Assembly: GCA_032207245.1 (NCBI GenBank)
Contig: CM063505.1
Coordinates: forward strand, 174,143,200 to 174,207,199
Source of the DNA: Pardosa pseudoannulata
Lineage: Eukaryota > Arthropoda > Arachnida > Araneae > Lycosidae
Reading direction: 5' to 3'
DNA length: 64,000 bases
Shown: positions 20,801 to 44,560 of the stretch, piece by piece
Layout: every line of letters begins with the position of its first letter
Position numbering within the stretch: position 1 is the stretch's first letter
Made by a program: the position numbers and the translations under genes
The notes under the pieces: generated by a model
What the model was told of the DNA's origin: nothing
Databases searched by the model: none
What the model saw: only the letters and a program-made list of their open reading frames with translations

Positions 20801-22842
20801 AATAACACAACTTCACAAGTAATGCACTCTGAGGTAAAGTGAGATGTGTTTCTCAGATTAAGTATGTCATAGACCGACTGAACTAGTAAACATAGCTGTT
20901 ATTTATCTATTCTTACATTTCCATTTTCAAATTTGTCTTGCATTTTATTACAAATTTTCAGGTGTGTAAGCTACAAGACTATTTTTCTCCATATAGGCAG
21001 CTTTCTGAACTTTTTCCTTTGTTGTCAATGTTAACAAATTTGGTAGCATTTTACTTGAGAGATCTAGCTGCAGATAGCTCTCAGCAGTGTCAGCTTATTT
21101 TAAAAAAAAAAAAAAAAAAACTTTATTTTAAAGAATTTTTTTTATTCCATGTACCTATAATAGTCTTTTTACCTCTTTTAAAGATGAAAAATGATTGGTA
21201 TGAATATTCCTATTTATAGGTTTCTTTTTAAGTTTAAAATAGTCATTACACTTGTGTTTTACATATTTTTAGAGAAAACTTAAAAATATTAAAAAAAAAA
21301 AATAATAAAAACGTTTTGAATATAGCCAAATATTTGGAGAGAGTCTTATTCATCCAAAATCTTACACTTTGTAGAAAAATGTTTAAGTATGCTTATTAAT
21401 GAACTTTATGACCTTTAAAGGGTTAAATTTGCACTTGAATATTCTATAATATTTATAATAAACTTCTATGTAATTTCTGTATGCCAGGTTTTTGTTAACA
21501 TTGTTTTTTAAGGCACTTATTAAAAAAAATCTAATCAAAACTTTTTGTACTTACTGTAAATATGTTGCATTTTTTTTCCTTTTATGAATAAATAATTCTT
21601 TTGCACTCTATTTGTTGAATGGATGATAAGTCATTCTAATAATTTATACAGACTTGTAGAATGGTTTAGGTAATTCATCAACTAGATATTTTTAGTAGGT
21701 AAATTAGTTTAGTTTTGTTTTCTAATGTGTTATTTGATTAAAATCTTGTTTTAGAGACAAATTACATTTAGTATGTTAAAGTAATAATATTTTTAAAATA
21801 TGTATATTTTTTTATTTTAAAGTTATAAATGTTCTGTCTTATCTAGCATCCTTATGCTAAGACTCGTGCTGTTTCTTAGTATCTAATATTTTAAGGGCAA
21901 TGATTTATTTAAAATTTTATAAAAGTGTTAAAAATTTTTCAAACTTGAAAAAACCATAAATCAAAAAATTTAGTTTCTTAAACTATTTTACAGGATTCCG
22001 ATGGGAGTAGCACAGAATCAGCATCAAATCATCCAGTTGTTTCATCTTTACCACCAGCAACCATTCCTCCTGTTCCATGTAATGTTGCTTTTGCTACTAG
22101 GTACGAAATTTCCAGCTTTTGAAATACTTTTTTATATAAACATTGTATATAAATTTATGTATTATTATAGATCATTCTAAAAGCTCATTTTTTTTTTCTC
22201 AGTATTCTGTATTTTTCAAACTCTTTCTGAAAATTTTTCCATACTTTTGCGTAATTAGTGCATGTCTTGATAGATAACTGGTCAGAATCTTAAAGCCTGT
22301 GTGAAATCAAAAAGTAATTATTTTGAATAAAGTGTAGAATATGGTAAATTTAAAGGTAAAATTCAACTTTAAAATGATTTAGTTTTAAATTTGATTACAG
22401 TTTTATTTTTACCCCTTTATAATTATATCAGAATGTATGTAAAATCTAGGTAACTGAAGAAAATTTTTCATTTTTCTAAGTTTAAAATTTTGTGTTAATT
22501 GGAAATTATAATAAATATTATTCAAAAACTGCTGACTGGGGCTTTATGATAAAACTTTTTTTAAAACAGAAAATCACTTTTTGTTGGAACTTTAAAAATA
22601 AAAATATATAATTCAGCAATAAGGGTTTTGTCAACCTGAGCAAAGTGCTGCATTGGGGGGGACTCCCTTTTGTCCTCCCCAAACTACTGAATAGAATTTT
22701 TATAACTTTATTCCAACTGTGACTTATAATTATGTATGTATTTTGTTTTTCTAGTTCATCACATCATTACATGTCCCATCCTGTTCCGTGCATATCAAGT
22801 AACAATACTACAAGCAGTGCAGATGATGATTATGATTCTTGA
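13324..22842 (+). CDS. DRAP1: Dr1-associated corepressor, NC2-alpha (DRAP1), 7 exons, 220 aa
   Basis: CDS exons are 13324-13365, 14369-14441, 14763-14856, 18673-18816, 19614-19728, 21994-22100 and 22755-22842, all GT-AG with phases that join exactly. The product starts [20 protein letters not shown], nearly identical to the human protein, and keeps the H2A-like histone fold (about residues 10-90): [44 protein letters not shown] and [13 protein letters not shown]. The rest is a Ser/Pro/acidic tail with little order that ends DDDYDS, matching the family's EEDYDS end. NC2-alpha pairs with NC2-beta (Dr1) and clamps TBP on DNA, blocking TFIIA/TFIIB recruitment. The exon 5 donor is ambiguous: GAG/GTTCCA at 19729 and CCA/GTATTA at 19735 both keep frame and differ by two residues (Val-Pro). 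AATAAA sequences at 23494 and 23660 could end the transcript. Confidence 0.95.
16340..17190 (+). pseudogene. Decayed LINE 3' part: RNase H domain and zinc knuckle
   Basis: Plus-strand pieces read as an RNase H domain: [20 protein letters not shown] (about 16390-16449, the expected YTDGS motif degraded), then [20 protein letters not shown] (16695-16754), which carries the second conserved Asp of the fold. A CCHC-like knuckle follows, [17 protein letters not shown] (about 16986-17036). Frames shift and stops occur. This arrangement is typical of the C-terminal end of I/Jockey-like LINE ORF2. It lies in DRAP1 intron 3 in the gene's orientation but with no splice link to it. Confidence 0.75.
17827..17863. 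repeat. (TG)n(TA)n microsatellite
   Basis: A short GT run leads directly into about 13 TA units within DRAP1 intron 3. No other structure is attached to it. Confidence 0.95.
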
Positions 22843-25482
22843 CATTTGAAGCTCACAGGTTTTTAAAAAGAACATTCATTTAGTGGCTTAGAGTCAAAAT
22901 CATCTTCTAATTTTTGACAACTGCCAATTACTTAAGCAAAAAAACTCTTAAATATCTCATTGGGTTAAAACTTTATTCAGTCTTTTGTATAAAAATTTCA
23001 AATTTTAAATCTGCTTCTGAGATGTCAAATACTCTGTATTCAGTTTGTGGAGGACCATATGCACTTTATTTAGATTTGTGGCATTTTCATTTCTTAAAGA
23101 TTTGTATAAAGATATGATTAATATTATACAATGCTTATTTTTAATATTAGTTTCTTCATCTGTACTGTATTGATAATGTGCAATTAAAATACGTAGGGAG
23201 TTTTCACCCAAAAAGCAAAACTGTTCTGAATGCTTAGAACATAGAATTTCTAAAAAACAATAATTTGAAGTTTTAGATTTTAAAGGACAATGTACTATAT
23301 TTCAACTATTGCATTTGAACCACTTCAATGTTGTTAGAATTAAATTATTGTGAGATAAAGTTGAATTTGTATTAGTTCAAGACAAAATTTCAAAGTAAGA
23401 TTAGAATGCAGTTGGAACTTGTAATAACTAAATGAGATTTAAGAAATATGATCTAAATGGAATGTTCATTTTTACTCATTTTGACTAGTTATGAATAAAT
23501 GTATTCAACTTCTCACATTTAACTAAGCTGGTTTAGCTCTGCATTTTATTTCAAAAGATAAAAAAAATTTATATTTAAAGGCACTGTATACATATTGCAA
23601 AAAAATGTAATTTGACACTGTTTTGTATTTAGCTACATATGTATTATCGTCAGTTTGAAAATAAAAAAAAAATTATTGAATTAAATTATTATATTTAAGT
23701 GTGTTCTATTTTCAACCCTTTGAATCCCATTATGTAACCAGCTGATAGATGGAATCATAAAGAAAATTATTCTTGAGTCTCAAATATTTTGAAAAATTTA
23801 TTGATACAATACTCATTTATATAGATTCTTTAATTTTGGTATATCAAAAACTGAGATTGCTATACTTGAAAAAAGAAGCATTAAATTATATCCTTTATCT
23901 TTATTGCTACTGCTATTCCTATAAATTTAATTTTTGAAGAGACAGCAGGCTTTATTATTATTATTTTCTTTCTTCCCTCAGTATGTATGTATGTATAATC
24001 CAGAAGTATTAAATTAAAATTATATAGCTCCTTTTAATAGTTTTTTTAGGAAAAGACGCATTTAATATTCATGAATAGTTTAACTATATACTGTGAAAGT
24101 GTGTTGTAATACTGCTGTTTTCAATATAACACATTTAATGACACATAAGTATATAAGTTGCATGAAGAATATTATGTAATATTAGATAAATTCTTGTCAA
24201 AGAATATTAACATCCTCTTATAATTTGATATGTGATAAAAATTCTTCTAGACATGCATATAATTGTTTTGAAATCTGTTGTTAAATGACAATTAACATTT
24301 ATGAAAGTTATTTTATTTGTATAATGATGCTCTACAGATATTCTATTTTATTATTTTTTATAAAACATTTTATTTTATTAGTAGTGTATTAATTCTTTTT
24401 AATGATTGTCATTTTTAATGTCTACTTTGACACACATTTTATTTTAACAACTGACCCTAAAAATGGAAGTAATTATAAAAACAGGTTTTTTTTTTCTTTT
24501 GTTAAAGATACTTTGTTAACTTAATGTTTAAACTTAAACTTGAAGACATTTAGTTCTATGTGCCAGGTCTTATAAACTTTTGATTAACGTCCTGACCAAA
24601 TAACTGAAAATTTAAAAAATTCCATCTGTTAACATGCATTTGTTTGAGTATTTTTATATTACTGTATCATAGACAGGCAATGACCTTAAGTTTTCAGATT
24701 TATGCTAGCTATATAATTCTGGGAAATTCTCAAAAAGTCATTTTTAACATTAAACCTATCTAAATTCCCACTAACATGTTTTAAGTAAAATTCAATGATT
24801 TTTTTTTAAACATAATTTAAGAAAGCCTTCAAACATTAATCTAGTTAATAAAAATCATGTAATTTCATTCTTGATCTTTAACATAGAATTTATTTATTCA
24901 ATTCAAAGTTATAATTTGTAACCTTAATTTCTAACATTAATTTATTTTTTTAAACAATAAAAGGATTTTACTTAAAAAAAATTGTTGATATGTGACCCCA
25001 ACATGTGTGCTAAAGTTGATATTAAATAACAGTGCTTTCTTAAAATTTGCACCATATTGAAAAAGAAAATAAGAATTTGCTCATGACAAAGTGTAAAATC
25101 ATTTAATTTTAATTTTATAAACAGTGTATCATAGCATATTAGAGACATTTATTTTGTGTTTAAAAAATCTTAAGTAATTATCGTGTATTCATAAAATTGT
25201 TTAAAGTTAATAAACGATATGATATAAACTCATCTCATATGAAAAGACCTATATGTATGTATAGCTGCTCCAAACCCGCCTGTATTTAAGAGTGAGCTTC
25301 TTTTAATAGTGTACCTTGTACATGCATTTACATGAAATTTTTCAATCTTTTTTATGAAATCAGTATAAAATTTCTGAATCTTTCAAAACTATAAAAATAT
25401 CTAACATTGAACTCCTAATTTGGTACAAAAATAAGTCATCTGTTTTAGCCAGAAAATATTTTCTTTGCGCATAAAAATTCAA

Positions 25483-25716
25483 TTAACCCTTTGAAGATGG
25501 GTATAACATTATGCCGCATCTTTTAAATTGACTCGGCATATTGTGTAAAATATTTTAGAGGGAACACTTATTTAGTGTTTTTTCATTACCATCAGATGCA
25601 GCGATTTAGTATATTACAGACAAGTGTCTGTTATAGTGGAATTTGTACTAGAGAAATGTTAAAGTCAGTTTAAAAGATGTTGCATATATATTATACACCC
25701 TTTTGCAAAAGGTTAA
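25483..25716. mobile_element. piggyBac-like MITE flanked by TTAA, 234 bp
   Basis: It is bounded by TTAA at 25483-25486 and 25713-25716. Inside, the left end CCCTTTGAAGATGGGTATA is mirrored by the reverse complement of the right end, CCTTTTGCAAAAGGGTGTA. Similarity resumes inward at GCCGCATCTTTT against GCAACATCTTTT. TTAA duplication with ends starting CCC/CCT is the signature of the piggyBac superfamily. No transposase is encoded, so it would be a non-autonomous copy. Confidence 0.65.
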
Positions 25717-27666
25717 TATTATCAATTTTTACTATAAATTTTTCTGCTTATTTTTAGTCTTAGTTGACTTAAATTATATATTTTTATTATTTAAATTCCA
25801 TATTATATTTTATAAAATACTTTGAAATTAATAAGTTAATAGATTTGTCAAATGTCTTCATTAAACAGCATAGCTCACTCAAGTTTGTATTTTAATGTTA
25901 CTATGCTGTGTTATTACTGTTTACAAATTTAACAAAACTGTTATTTAATGGTGTAAAAAGTTATACATAAGAAATATTTTTTAACTTTTTAATTATAATT
26001 AAAGATATATATCTATGCAAATATAGTGTTTTTATCCCCTTAATCCTTACAAGTTTTTAAAATGTAATGTGGTTCTCCGCATGAATATCTGTAAAATAAT
26101 TTTATTTTTTATACTTATTTCACAATTTCAAAAATGTTTGTAATATTTCTGTTTATAACATTTGTCAAAAAATTTTCATTATACTCCACTGTAAAATGCT
26201 TTCATTACTTTTCTTTCATTTGGATGTAAAAAATATTTGCATTTTCTTTTTAAGTGAGTCAACATTGTGTATATTTTCAAGAAAATAAATTCAAGAATTT
26301 TCCACCAGTTTTACAAGTGTCTTTCTTTCCATACTGTTTGTTCACATTACAAAAACTAAAGGTTAGTAAGTTTATCATTGAAAACTATAAGTGGCCAGGA
26401 AAATAAAATCTTTTACTAAAGTCTGTAAATGTTGAAAATTTTTTTAATTAAATCAAAATAATTCTTAACTAAGCCTATATTATTTAGTTTTGATGATAAT
26501 AATTTAAAAGTATCAGTTAATATCAATAAAAACTGTTTTATTACACATAAAAAATTTCTGGAGATATTAAGTGTTTTATATTTAACCTTTTGTATCTCAA
26601 TTACCCTAAATTTTTAAAACATAATTCCTTAAATGGTAGACTATATTGTTTTAAACTTGTAAAAAATAATTTGTTTATATAAAAGTGTATATTTTACATA
26701 CAGAGATATATACTTCTTATAAATATTGTAAATTATTTTGCTCAAAAATTATCTTTACATAAAGAGTTTTAAACTATCTTTGTGAAAATGTACTTTATGA
26801 GTCTCTGCATTTTTTTTTTTTTTTTTAAACAAATCCAAAAAAGTTTGTTTTAGTAATAATTATGAATTCACTTAAAAATTAAATGAAAATTTCAAGATCA
26901 AAAGTTTATTTAGTATCACCATTTGATACTGATTTCACAAAAAAATTATCTGCCATTTTACAATATAGAAGCAATCAACAAAACAATCTTTTAATGCTCA
27001 CTGTGAAAATAAATTTTAGTATATTACAGATCTGTAACCCATGGGTTGTTAAGTACATAACTCGGATTATTTTTCCCAAGATAATTGAAAATCATGGTGT
27101 GGTGCAAAAAATTCCCTAGCCATAGTATGATTTCCTTGGAGACAAATTCACCGATTGAGCATTTATGTGAATCATCCTCTGTAGTACATTCAGAGCAAAG
27201 CCAAGGATAAAAGATATTCACAATCTGGCTACTTCTAGGATTAAAAAAAAAAATCTGAAGTTTTCATTTTTTAAATTAAGGATAAAATAATACATACACT
27301 ACCATTGTTAGATGATGATAGTTTTCTCCCACCAACACCCAGAGAAGCTTGGAAGGTCTCACAGCCATATGGGCCCGGTTCGGTGCTTGATTCTCTTTCA
27401 ATATTGAAATCCATTGGCTTGTTTGCCTGGTAATGCAGAGTCAACTTTAAGCAATATGGAGCCTAGTCTTTTAAAAAAGGAAACCTACCGCACTAAAAAC
27501 TAGCATTTTTACTAATTATTACTTATTTGTTTATGATTTCAAGATAAAAACCAATTTGTATAGCATTATTAATGTAATAAAAGTATAAATGAGTAAAATC
27601 AAAGTCAGTATCACAAATATAAAAATAAATGCAACTGATGATGTTTGGGAGCTACAGCTGGTGTTT

Positions 27667-27833
27667 TGGTTTGGTTTGGTTTTGAACATTGCAGTCTACT
27701 ATTTTGCTACAATAGGTTTAATGGGACTGAGCCTAACTTAAAGACAATTCAAAACATTTATGCCAACATTGGGATTTGAACCTATGAACTCTGAAACCAA
27801 AGTACAGCACCCTACCTGTTCATCACAACCCAC
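27667..27833 (-). mobile_element. tRNA-derived SINE (family A), old diverged copy
   Basis: On the plus strand it begins with TTGGTTTGGTTTGG (the complement of the SINE tail) and then shows GGTTTAATGGGACTGAGCC, AACATTTATGCCAACATTGGG, a degenerate B box complement GGATTTGAACC and AGCACCCTACC. Order and spacing match the young copies; about a quarter of positions differ by eye. Confidence 0.8.
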
Positions 27834-28949
27834 TGTTGCTATCGGTATTGCAGTAATGGCTAAAATTGTGGAAACCCTTTGGTAAAAGTTTGAGGTATGT
27901 CTAATATTTTTTTATTGTTGCCATAATAACATTACATATCATTAAAAAGGTAATATTTAATTCTTTAATAGTTTTGAGATATTGATTTTTATATTTCAGA
28001 AATACGATGTTCAAATTTCATTGTCTTGCATTGATTTTTACTTTTCCTGCATGTATATCCTGCTTACAAAGTTAGTTTTTTTAAAAGTTTGCAGAAGTGA
28101 CCTTCTTACAAGGTTTGACTGCATAAGCAGTTTTTACTATATATCATGATTTATGTTTCTTTCATTTTCTATCAATAAAAAATTTAATTTAATACAGCAT
28201 TTCTAATGCAGTGGTATTTAACTATTGAAGATTTTTTTTGCATATGTTCAAAATTTTAGTTCTCTCTGTAATAAATATTAGATATAATTCAATAATAAAA
28301 ATATTCCCAATCTTTTTATCAGTTATCTATGAATATTTCATGTGCAGATAGAACACATACATTTTCAAATCTTATTTTCAGTACTGGAATTGCTTTAACA
28401 ATTTGCATTTTTAAGTTTCAGTAAAGTTATTAGTTCTATTCATAATATACTAATGATGCATAAGGTCACAAATTGAAAAAAAAAATTATGAATATTTGAC
28501 AGCAGTGTATAGTTTCTTGACCGATAAGATATAAATTCCAAACACACCTAAACCTTTTTTTTTCTGTTTAACTAAATGGCCTTAATTTATATTTTAAACT
28601 TTAATATCGGAGGTTCAGAAACAAAATAAGCAAATTCCATTTGGAATAGTTTGTTTAGAGAAATTTAGTTCTAAAGTTTCTGGTTATAGCTTACAATTAA
28701 TTTTTATATATACAAAATTTATTTTGGAAAAGGCTTAATAGTGTTTATCTAACACATGTACAAATACATACATATGAAATGCAAGTTAAACTCTAGTATA
28801 CATTTTCATCTTGCAAAAGAAAAAATGGATTTGGTTCAGTTTGGTTGTAAACCCCTCGTATAATGAATAGGAATTAACTTTTGAGTTTCGAGAAGGGGGG
28901 AGATCAGCAGGATTTTGAAAGCAACAAAGGAATTAAATATTTAATTCAA

Positions 28950-29760
28950 TCTTTTATTATCTAGATTTAGTTGTGTCTATCAATAAAAAATCCTATTCAA
29001 AAACCAAATTGAAGATGGCAGCATTGGACTCCACTGGTAAAAGATTTCCTGAGCAACATTGGCTGTATGTTTACACTGACAGTTCTGCTTCAGAAACTGG
29101 GACAGGGATTTATTCAAAGCACTTCAGTCCCAAGGAAGCTATTGGAGCAAACTGTACAAATTTTGATGGCGAGTTGGCTGCAATAAAAGTAGCTTTAGCT
29201 GAAATCAGTAAGAGAAAACCGTAGCATAGCAATTTTTTATTGATTCCAACATAACTATTAAGGCAATTATATCATTAATTCCATCAACAAACCAATCTGT
29301 TCTTGACTATAAATTACTCATTCATTTTCTTATTCTAAGGTCTGCATTGGATTTGAAGTGACTATGGAGTGGCAGGAAATCAGTTTACAGACACTCCTGC
29401 CAAGGACAGCTCAGACCATCCCCAATATTCTTCTATCAAAGCAATAAAAGAATCATTAGAGCCAGGTTTAATGTCCAATACCGAGAGAATACAATAAAGT
29501 TTGTGGAAGACACAACGCTCCCAATGATGAATCCCATTCTTTTAATCTCCCTAGATCAGAGGATGTCACTTCAGAACAAAAATTGGACATGACTACTTGA
29601 GCAAACATCTGTTTAGGTTTCGACTGGCAGATTCTCTAGCTTACCCATTTAGCTCGATGGGAGATCATTTAAAACTCCTGGTCTAGGCTTTGCAATGTGT
29701 GAGCTACTGATGCTGCCAATGATTTTAACTGTTTTCTAAATGTTAGGGAACTGTAATAGA
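28950..29760 (+). pseudogene. Decayed LINE 3' part with RNase H domain
   Basis: An open stretch at 28973-29224 encodes the first half of an RNase H domain: WLYVYTDSSASETGTGIYS (first catalytic Asp in YTDSS) and FDGELAAIKVAL (the catalytic Glu). Downstream, in broken frames, DYGVAGNQFTDTPAKDSSDH (about 29359-29418) gives the final conserved Asp region, followed by a GHDYLSKHLFRF-type segment (about 29588-29620) found after RNase H in these LINEs. It is the most intact RNase H in the window but still has a stop in the domain, so it is inactive. Confidence 0.8.
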
Positions 29761-30349
29761 CTATTGGTAGTTATGCCAAAATCAGACAAAAGTATTTAAA
29801 AATAAAGAGGGATTGAGTTAAATAAGCATATTACAATTTTATTACTGATAAACTTTACCTCAATAAAATAGTTAAACCTAAAAGGCAAGAGAGATGTATA
29901 AGTGTAATTACATAATTATGTTGATCAGATTTCCTGTTCCTATAAATTCAATACCAGGGCATGTAATAAACAGAGAAAATTAAACTATTTTCCAGCTACA
30001 AGCAAGCTACATTATCAATGGAAGTAAAACTTAGTGCCAGTTTTCGGCAGATAAATAAAAAAATAATGCAGCTCATTTGTAGCTGTGAAACAGGTTTCCA
30101 TTAATTGATTCTCTGTTTGTACCTTGTAAGTTATAACAAGTAGATCCCTAGTGAGTTCAAAGATAAACAGAAATAGAAAGCAGAGAAGCAAAGTGAATTA
30201 TTTTAGAAGAGAGCTAACAATGTACACACACTATTATTGCTCTGTTTCTTATTTACGATTCTAAAATCATTAGTCTTATTTAGTAATACACATTAATTTT
30301 AAATTTATCTCTTCCATTTTTTAAAAAGCTATTTTAATTTAGGATTTTT

Positions 30350-30432
30350 TTTACATTTAGGTGCAGATATATATACATATATATATATATTTATATATAC
30401 ATATATATATATTACATTTAGGTACAAAAATA
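30350..30432. repeat. TA/TATACA-rich repeat flanked by a short direct repeat
   Basis: TTACATTTAGGTGCA (from about 30351) and TTACATTTAGGTACA (from about 30412) bracket roughly 45 bp of pure AT/ATAC repeat that is itself nearly palindromic around ATATTTATATA. It looks like a local duplication with AT expansion between the copies. Confidence 0.7.
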
Positions 30433-33124
30433 ATTTTTCAAAATATTAATTTCATAATTTGCTTCTTTGAATTATAAACAGGAGAAAATAGCTCATTTGT
30501 AAAATGTTGATAGCTGTTAAAACCATTCACATTAATTTTCAGCTGTATAAAAATACAATATATTCAGCTGCAGTTGTGCAATATTCCAGATAACTTAGCA
30601 TACTTGGATAACTTACTGTGCATAGTTTAATACCAATTCTTAAGATTAAGTAAAAAAAATTTCAACTGGCCAAACAAATGATTCGTATGACTTTTTTTTT
30701 TTTTTTTTTAATGTGGTACCATGTGGAGCAAATATCTTGGAAAATGTTATTCAATATTTCAATATATAAATTTTAAAAACACATCTAATCAAAAATCTAT
30801 AGATTTTAGTGGTTTCCCAACACATTTGAAAGTTTTACAAAAATACTTACCTGCTTGAAAATTTTTCAGGCTAGTTTAGAGTTTGGTACATTCAGAAGTA
30901 TATTTCATTTGGGTGTAATAATGAAGTGTATTTGTGCAAGTTAAATATGGGAAGGTACATATTGTAGTCTGTACAAAGTCATTTCTAGTGCACTTATAAT
31001 TTTAAACGGCCAAAAATTCATCTGATTTGTTTTACATAAAAGAGAGGGTATAGTTATTAAATTAAAAACATTGATAAAGTAATCTATTTGGTACCAGAGT
31101 ATACTAGCAAACCCACATTTATATTACAATACTAAGACAGCCTTGATTTCAACAAATATCTCCATATAAGCATTCATGAATATTCCTCCAACTTTGTTAT
31201 ATATATTTGTACTAATATCAAAAACTTCATTTAACTAATCAAGAGGATACAAATTAGGTATTAACTACTGCACATTTCTTTAGCCAACCATGTAAAATCC
31301 TGAAACATTTGTTTTTAAAAACATACTAAGTTGGAAATACTATGCTATTTAATAGTCCAGTTAAACTTGACAATAGCATGAGTCAAAATGTGAATGTGTT
31401 TAATAAGGAAATATTTCAATATTTATTAAAATATAAAATTCTCAGTTTTTTAGTGGCAATGTATATAGCTTTCTGAATTCAAACAGTGATGACTAATGGA
31501 AATATTTTTTTAATATAGTGTTAACTTCAAGACCTCATTATAGCAATTCAATCAAGAAAGTTTTATTTCATTATTATAGATATTTATTCTCTATGAACAA
31601 ATCAACAAAAACACAACACAAAGTGTTATCCATTTAATAGCTGTGTGGTAAGGTTAAATCTAAGTATGTCCATACTTGTGAGAATGAATACATGTATGAA
31701 AGGAATCGATGTATCAAACATGGCAATATTTAAGATGAGTCCCAGTCTAATTACAGGTGTTTATCTAGTCACAACAGCTTTAAGAACAAACTTGTAAAAA
31801 CCACTTAATACACTGTTTATTATACCCCAAAAAATATATTTAGTCAAAAGATATTGCAGACTTTATTCAAAAGTATATAAATAAAATTACCCATGTCTGG
31901 AAGAAAATCTGGTGAAATGAATTCAATCATGCAATAGCACCCAGTAATAGAATTTAAATATCCATGAACACCAGTTTGCTTTGTATAAACAGCAAATAAA
32001 GATAGAAAATTTATAAAATACTATACTTTACTTTAAACACAGGAATTACAGTTCTTAAAATTAACATACAATATGGGCTAAAAAAACTTAACTGCTACGG
32101 TGCACACAAAAGCTTTAATAAATTTTAATATTCATTTACAATAAAAAGGATCTGTAACTGCAGTATATGGATGCTACAGATAAAGGCAGTATAATTTCAT
32201 TTTAAAAAATTTTACAACTGTAGCATTAGATATAGTTTTAATTTTGGGGCCACTGAAATAGAAGCTATAAAAATGGTGCCCCCAAGAAATCAGATCCAAA
32301 AAGGGCACATAATTTTATATTACTACAGAGATCATGTAACCAGTACAAAAGTATGCTTTTAATACAAATATTTGACAGAATTAGGAATAAAATGTATTCA
32401 CGAAAACAAAGACAACAAAACACAATATTAAATATCTGTATTTTATGAAGTACATTTTTCATCATTTAATTACTGAATAAATATTTGATTTCAAAATGCA
32501 AGTTACATCTAAAAATAAATTATATTGCCAGTAACTTAGGTGTTAAAAAATAAATGGCTATAGGCAGCTATTTCCTATTTCACTTCATACATATACATCA
32601 TACAAACAGCTAAGAGTGAAGCATACATATACACACATCAGGGTTGGAATGATATAGAAACCTAAAATTAACATAAAAACCACGAAGACATGGTAGAGAA
32701 ATTTTGAATACTATTTCCGTTCCAATAAAAATTTAAACAATTTTTACAATCACTTTTAAGCTAAAGTATACATAAATAATTTTACTTACAGTGGCTAAAA
32801 TGACGAATGAAAAATAACAAGTCTCATTCATAGATATTAGTCAAATTTTAATATTCAGTATACAGTACATTTGAAAATTGACAAACTAGAAAAATCTAAA
32901 ATCTGTTTTAAATATTCTTAAAGAAGCAATGAGGGAAAAAGGAAGGGGAGACAAAAGTGCCAAAACAATGTCTATTTAACGTAAACCATATGTCCTGGTA
33001 GATTGACTTTTTTTTTTTTAATTCATCTACCTCCTGTGAACTGAAGCCAAAGTGCCTGAATTTCACCAACTGTTGAAAAATGAATGCAAGCCACTGAATT
33101 CATGGATGTTTTTTTAAAAAACTT

Positions 33125-44345
<11,221 letters not shown>

Positions 44346-44560
44346 TGTGGACATTACAATCACAACAGTTCCTTTTTAGTAAATTTTAATTGAATTTTAC
44401 AGAAATTGGTTCCAGATGCAAATGACAAGCTGTACAATATGCCTAACAAAATGGCTAACACTTCGCGACGTTTAATGAACCAAGGTAAAGAGGGTGTATA
44501 CAGAGATGGCGATAGCAGCCTGACGTCACGTAATTGACGTGGCATGCCCAATACCTTGTG
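44346..44560 (-). promoter_or_regulatory. Rab1 5'-proximal region with CRE and UPRE-like motifs
   Basis: Going upstream from the Rab1 start there are AAAATGGC (44448-44455) and AGATGGCGATA (from 44504), both YY1/Pho-like and on the plus strand. A perfect CRE, TGACGTCA, follows at 44521-44528, and TGACGTGG, the core bound by CREB3/CrebA, ATF6 and XBP1 factors, at 44535-44542. The stretch is clearly richer in G+C than its flanks. The transcription start was not located. Confidence 0.55.

Larger units (their letters stand above)
22843..33124. other. Convergent intergenic region between DRAP1 and Rab1
   Basis: These 10.3 kb between two converging genes include both 3' UTRs, whose ends I cannot fix. 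Apart from the piggyBac-like MITE (25483), SINE copy (27667), LINE RNase H fragment (28950) and an AT-rich repeat near 30361, the sequence is extremely A+T-rich and shows no coding signal. No polyadenylation site for Rab1 was assigned. Confidence 0.6.

Noticed and set aside
44360..44551. 63-codon minus-strand frame ending 14 nt before the Rab1 start, a possible upstream ORF
   Set aside because: It begins upstream of the CRE/UPRE motifs, so it probably lies at least partly outside the transcript. No conservation or start-site evidence is available.
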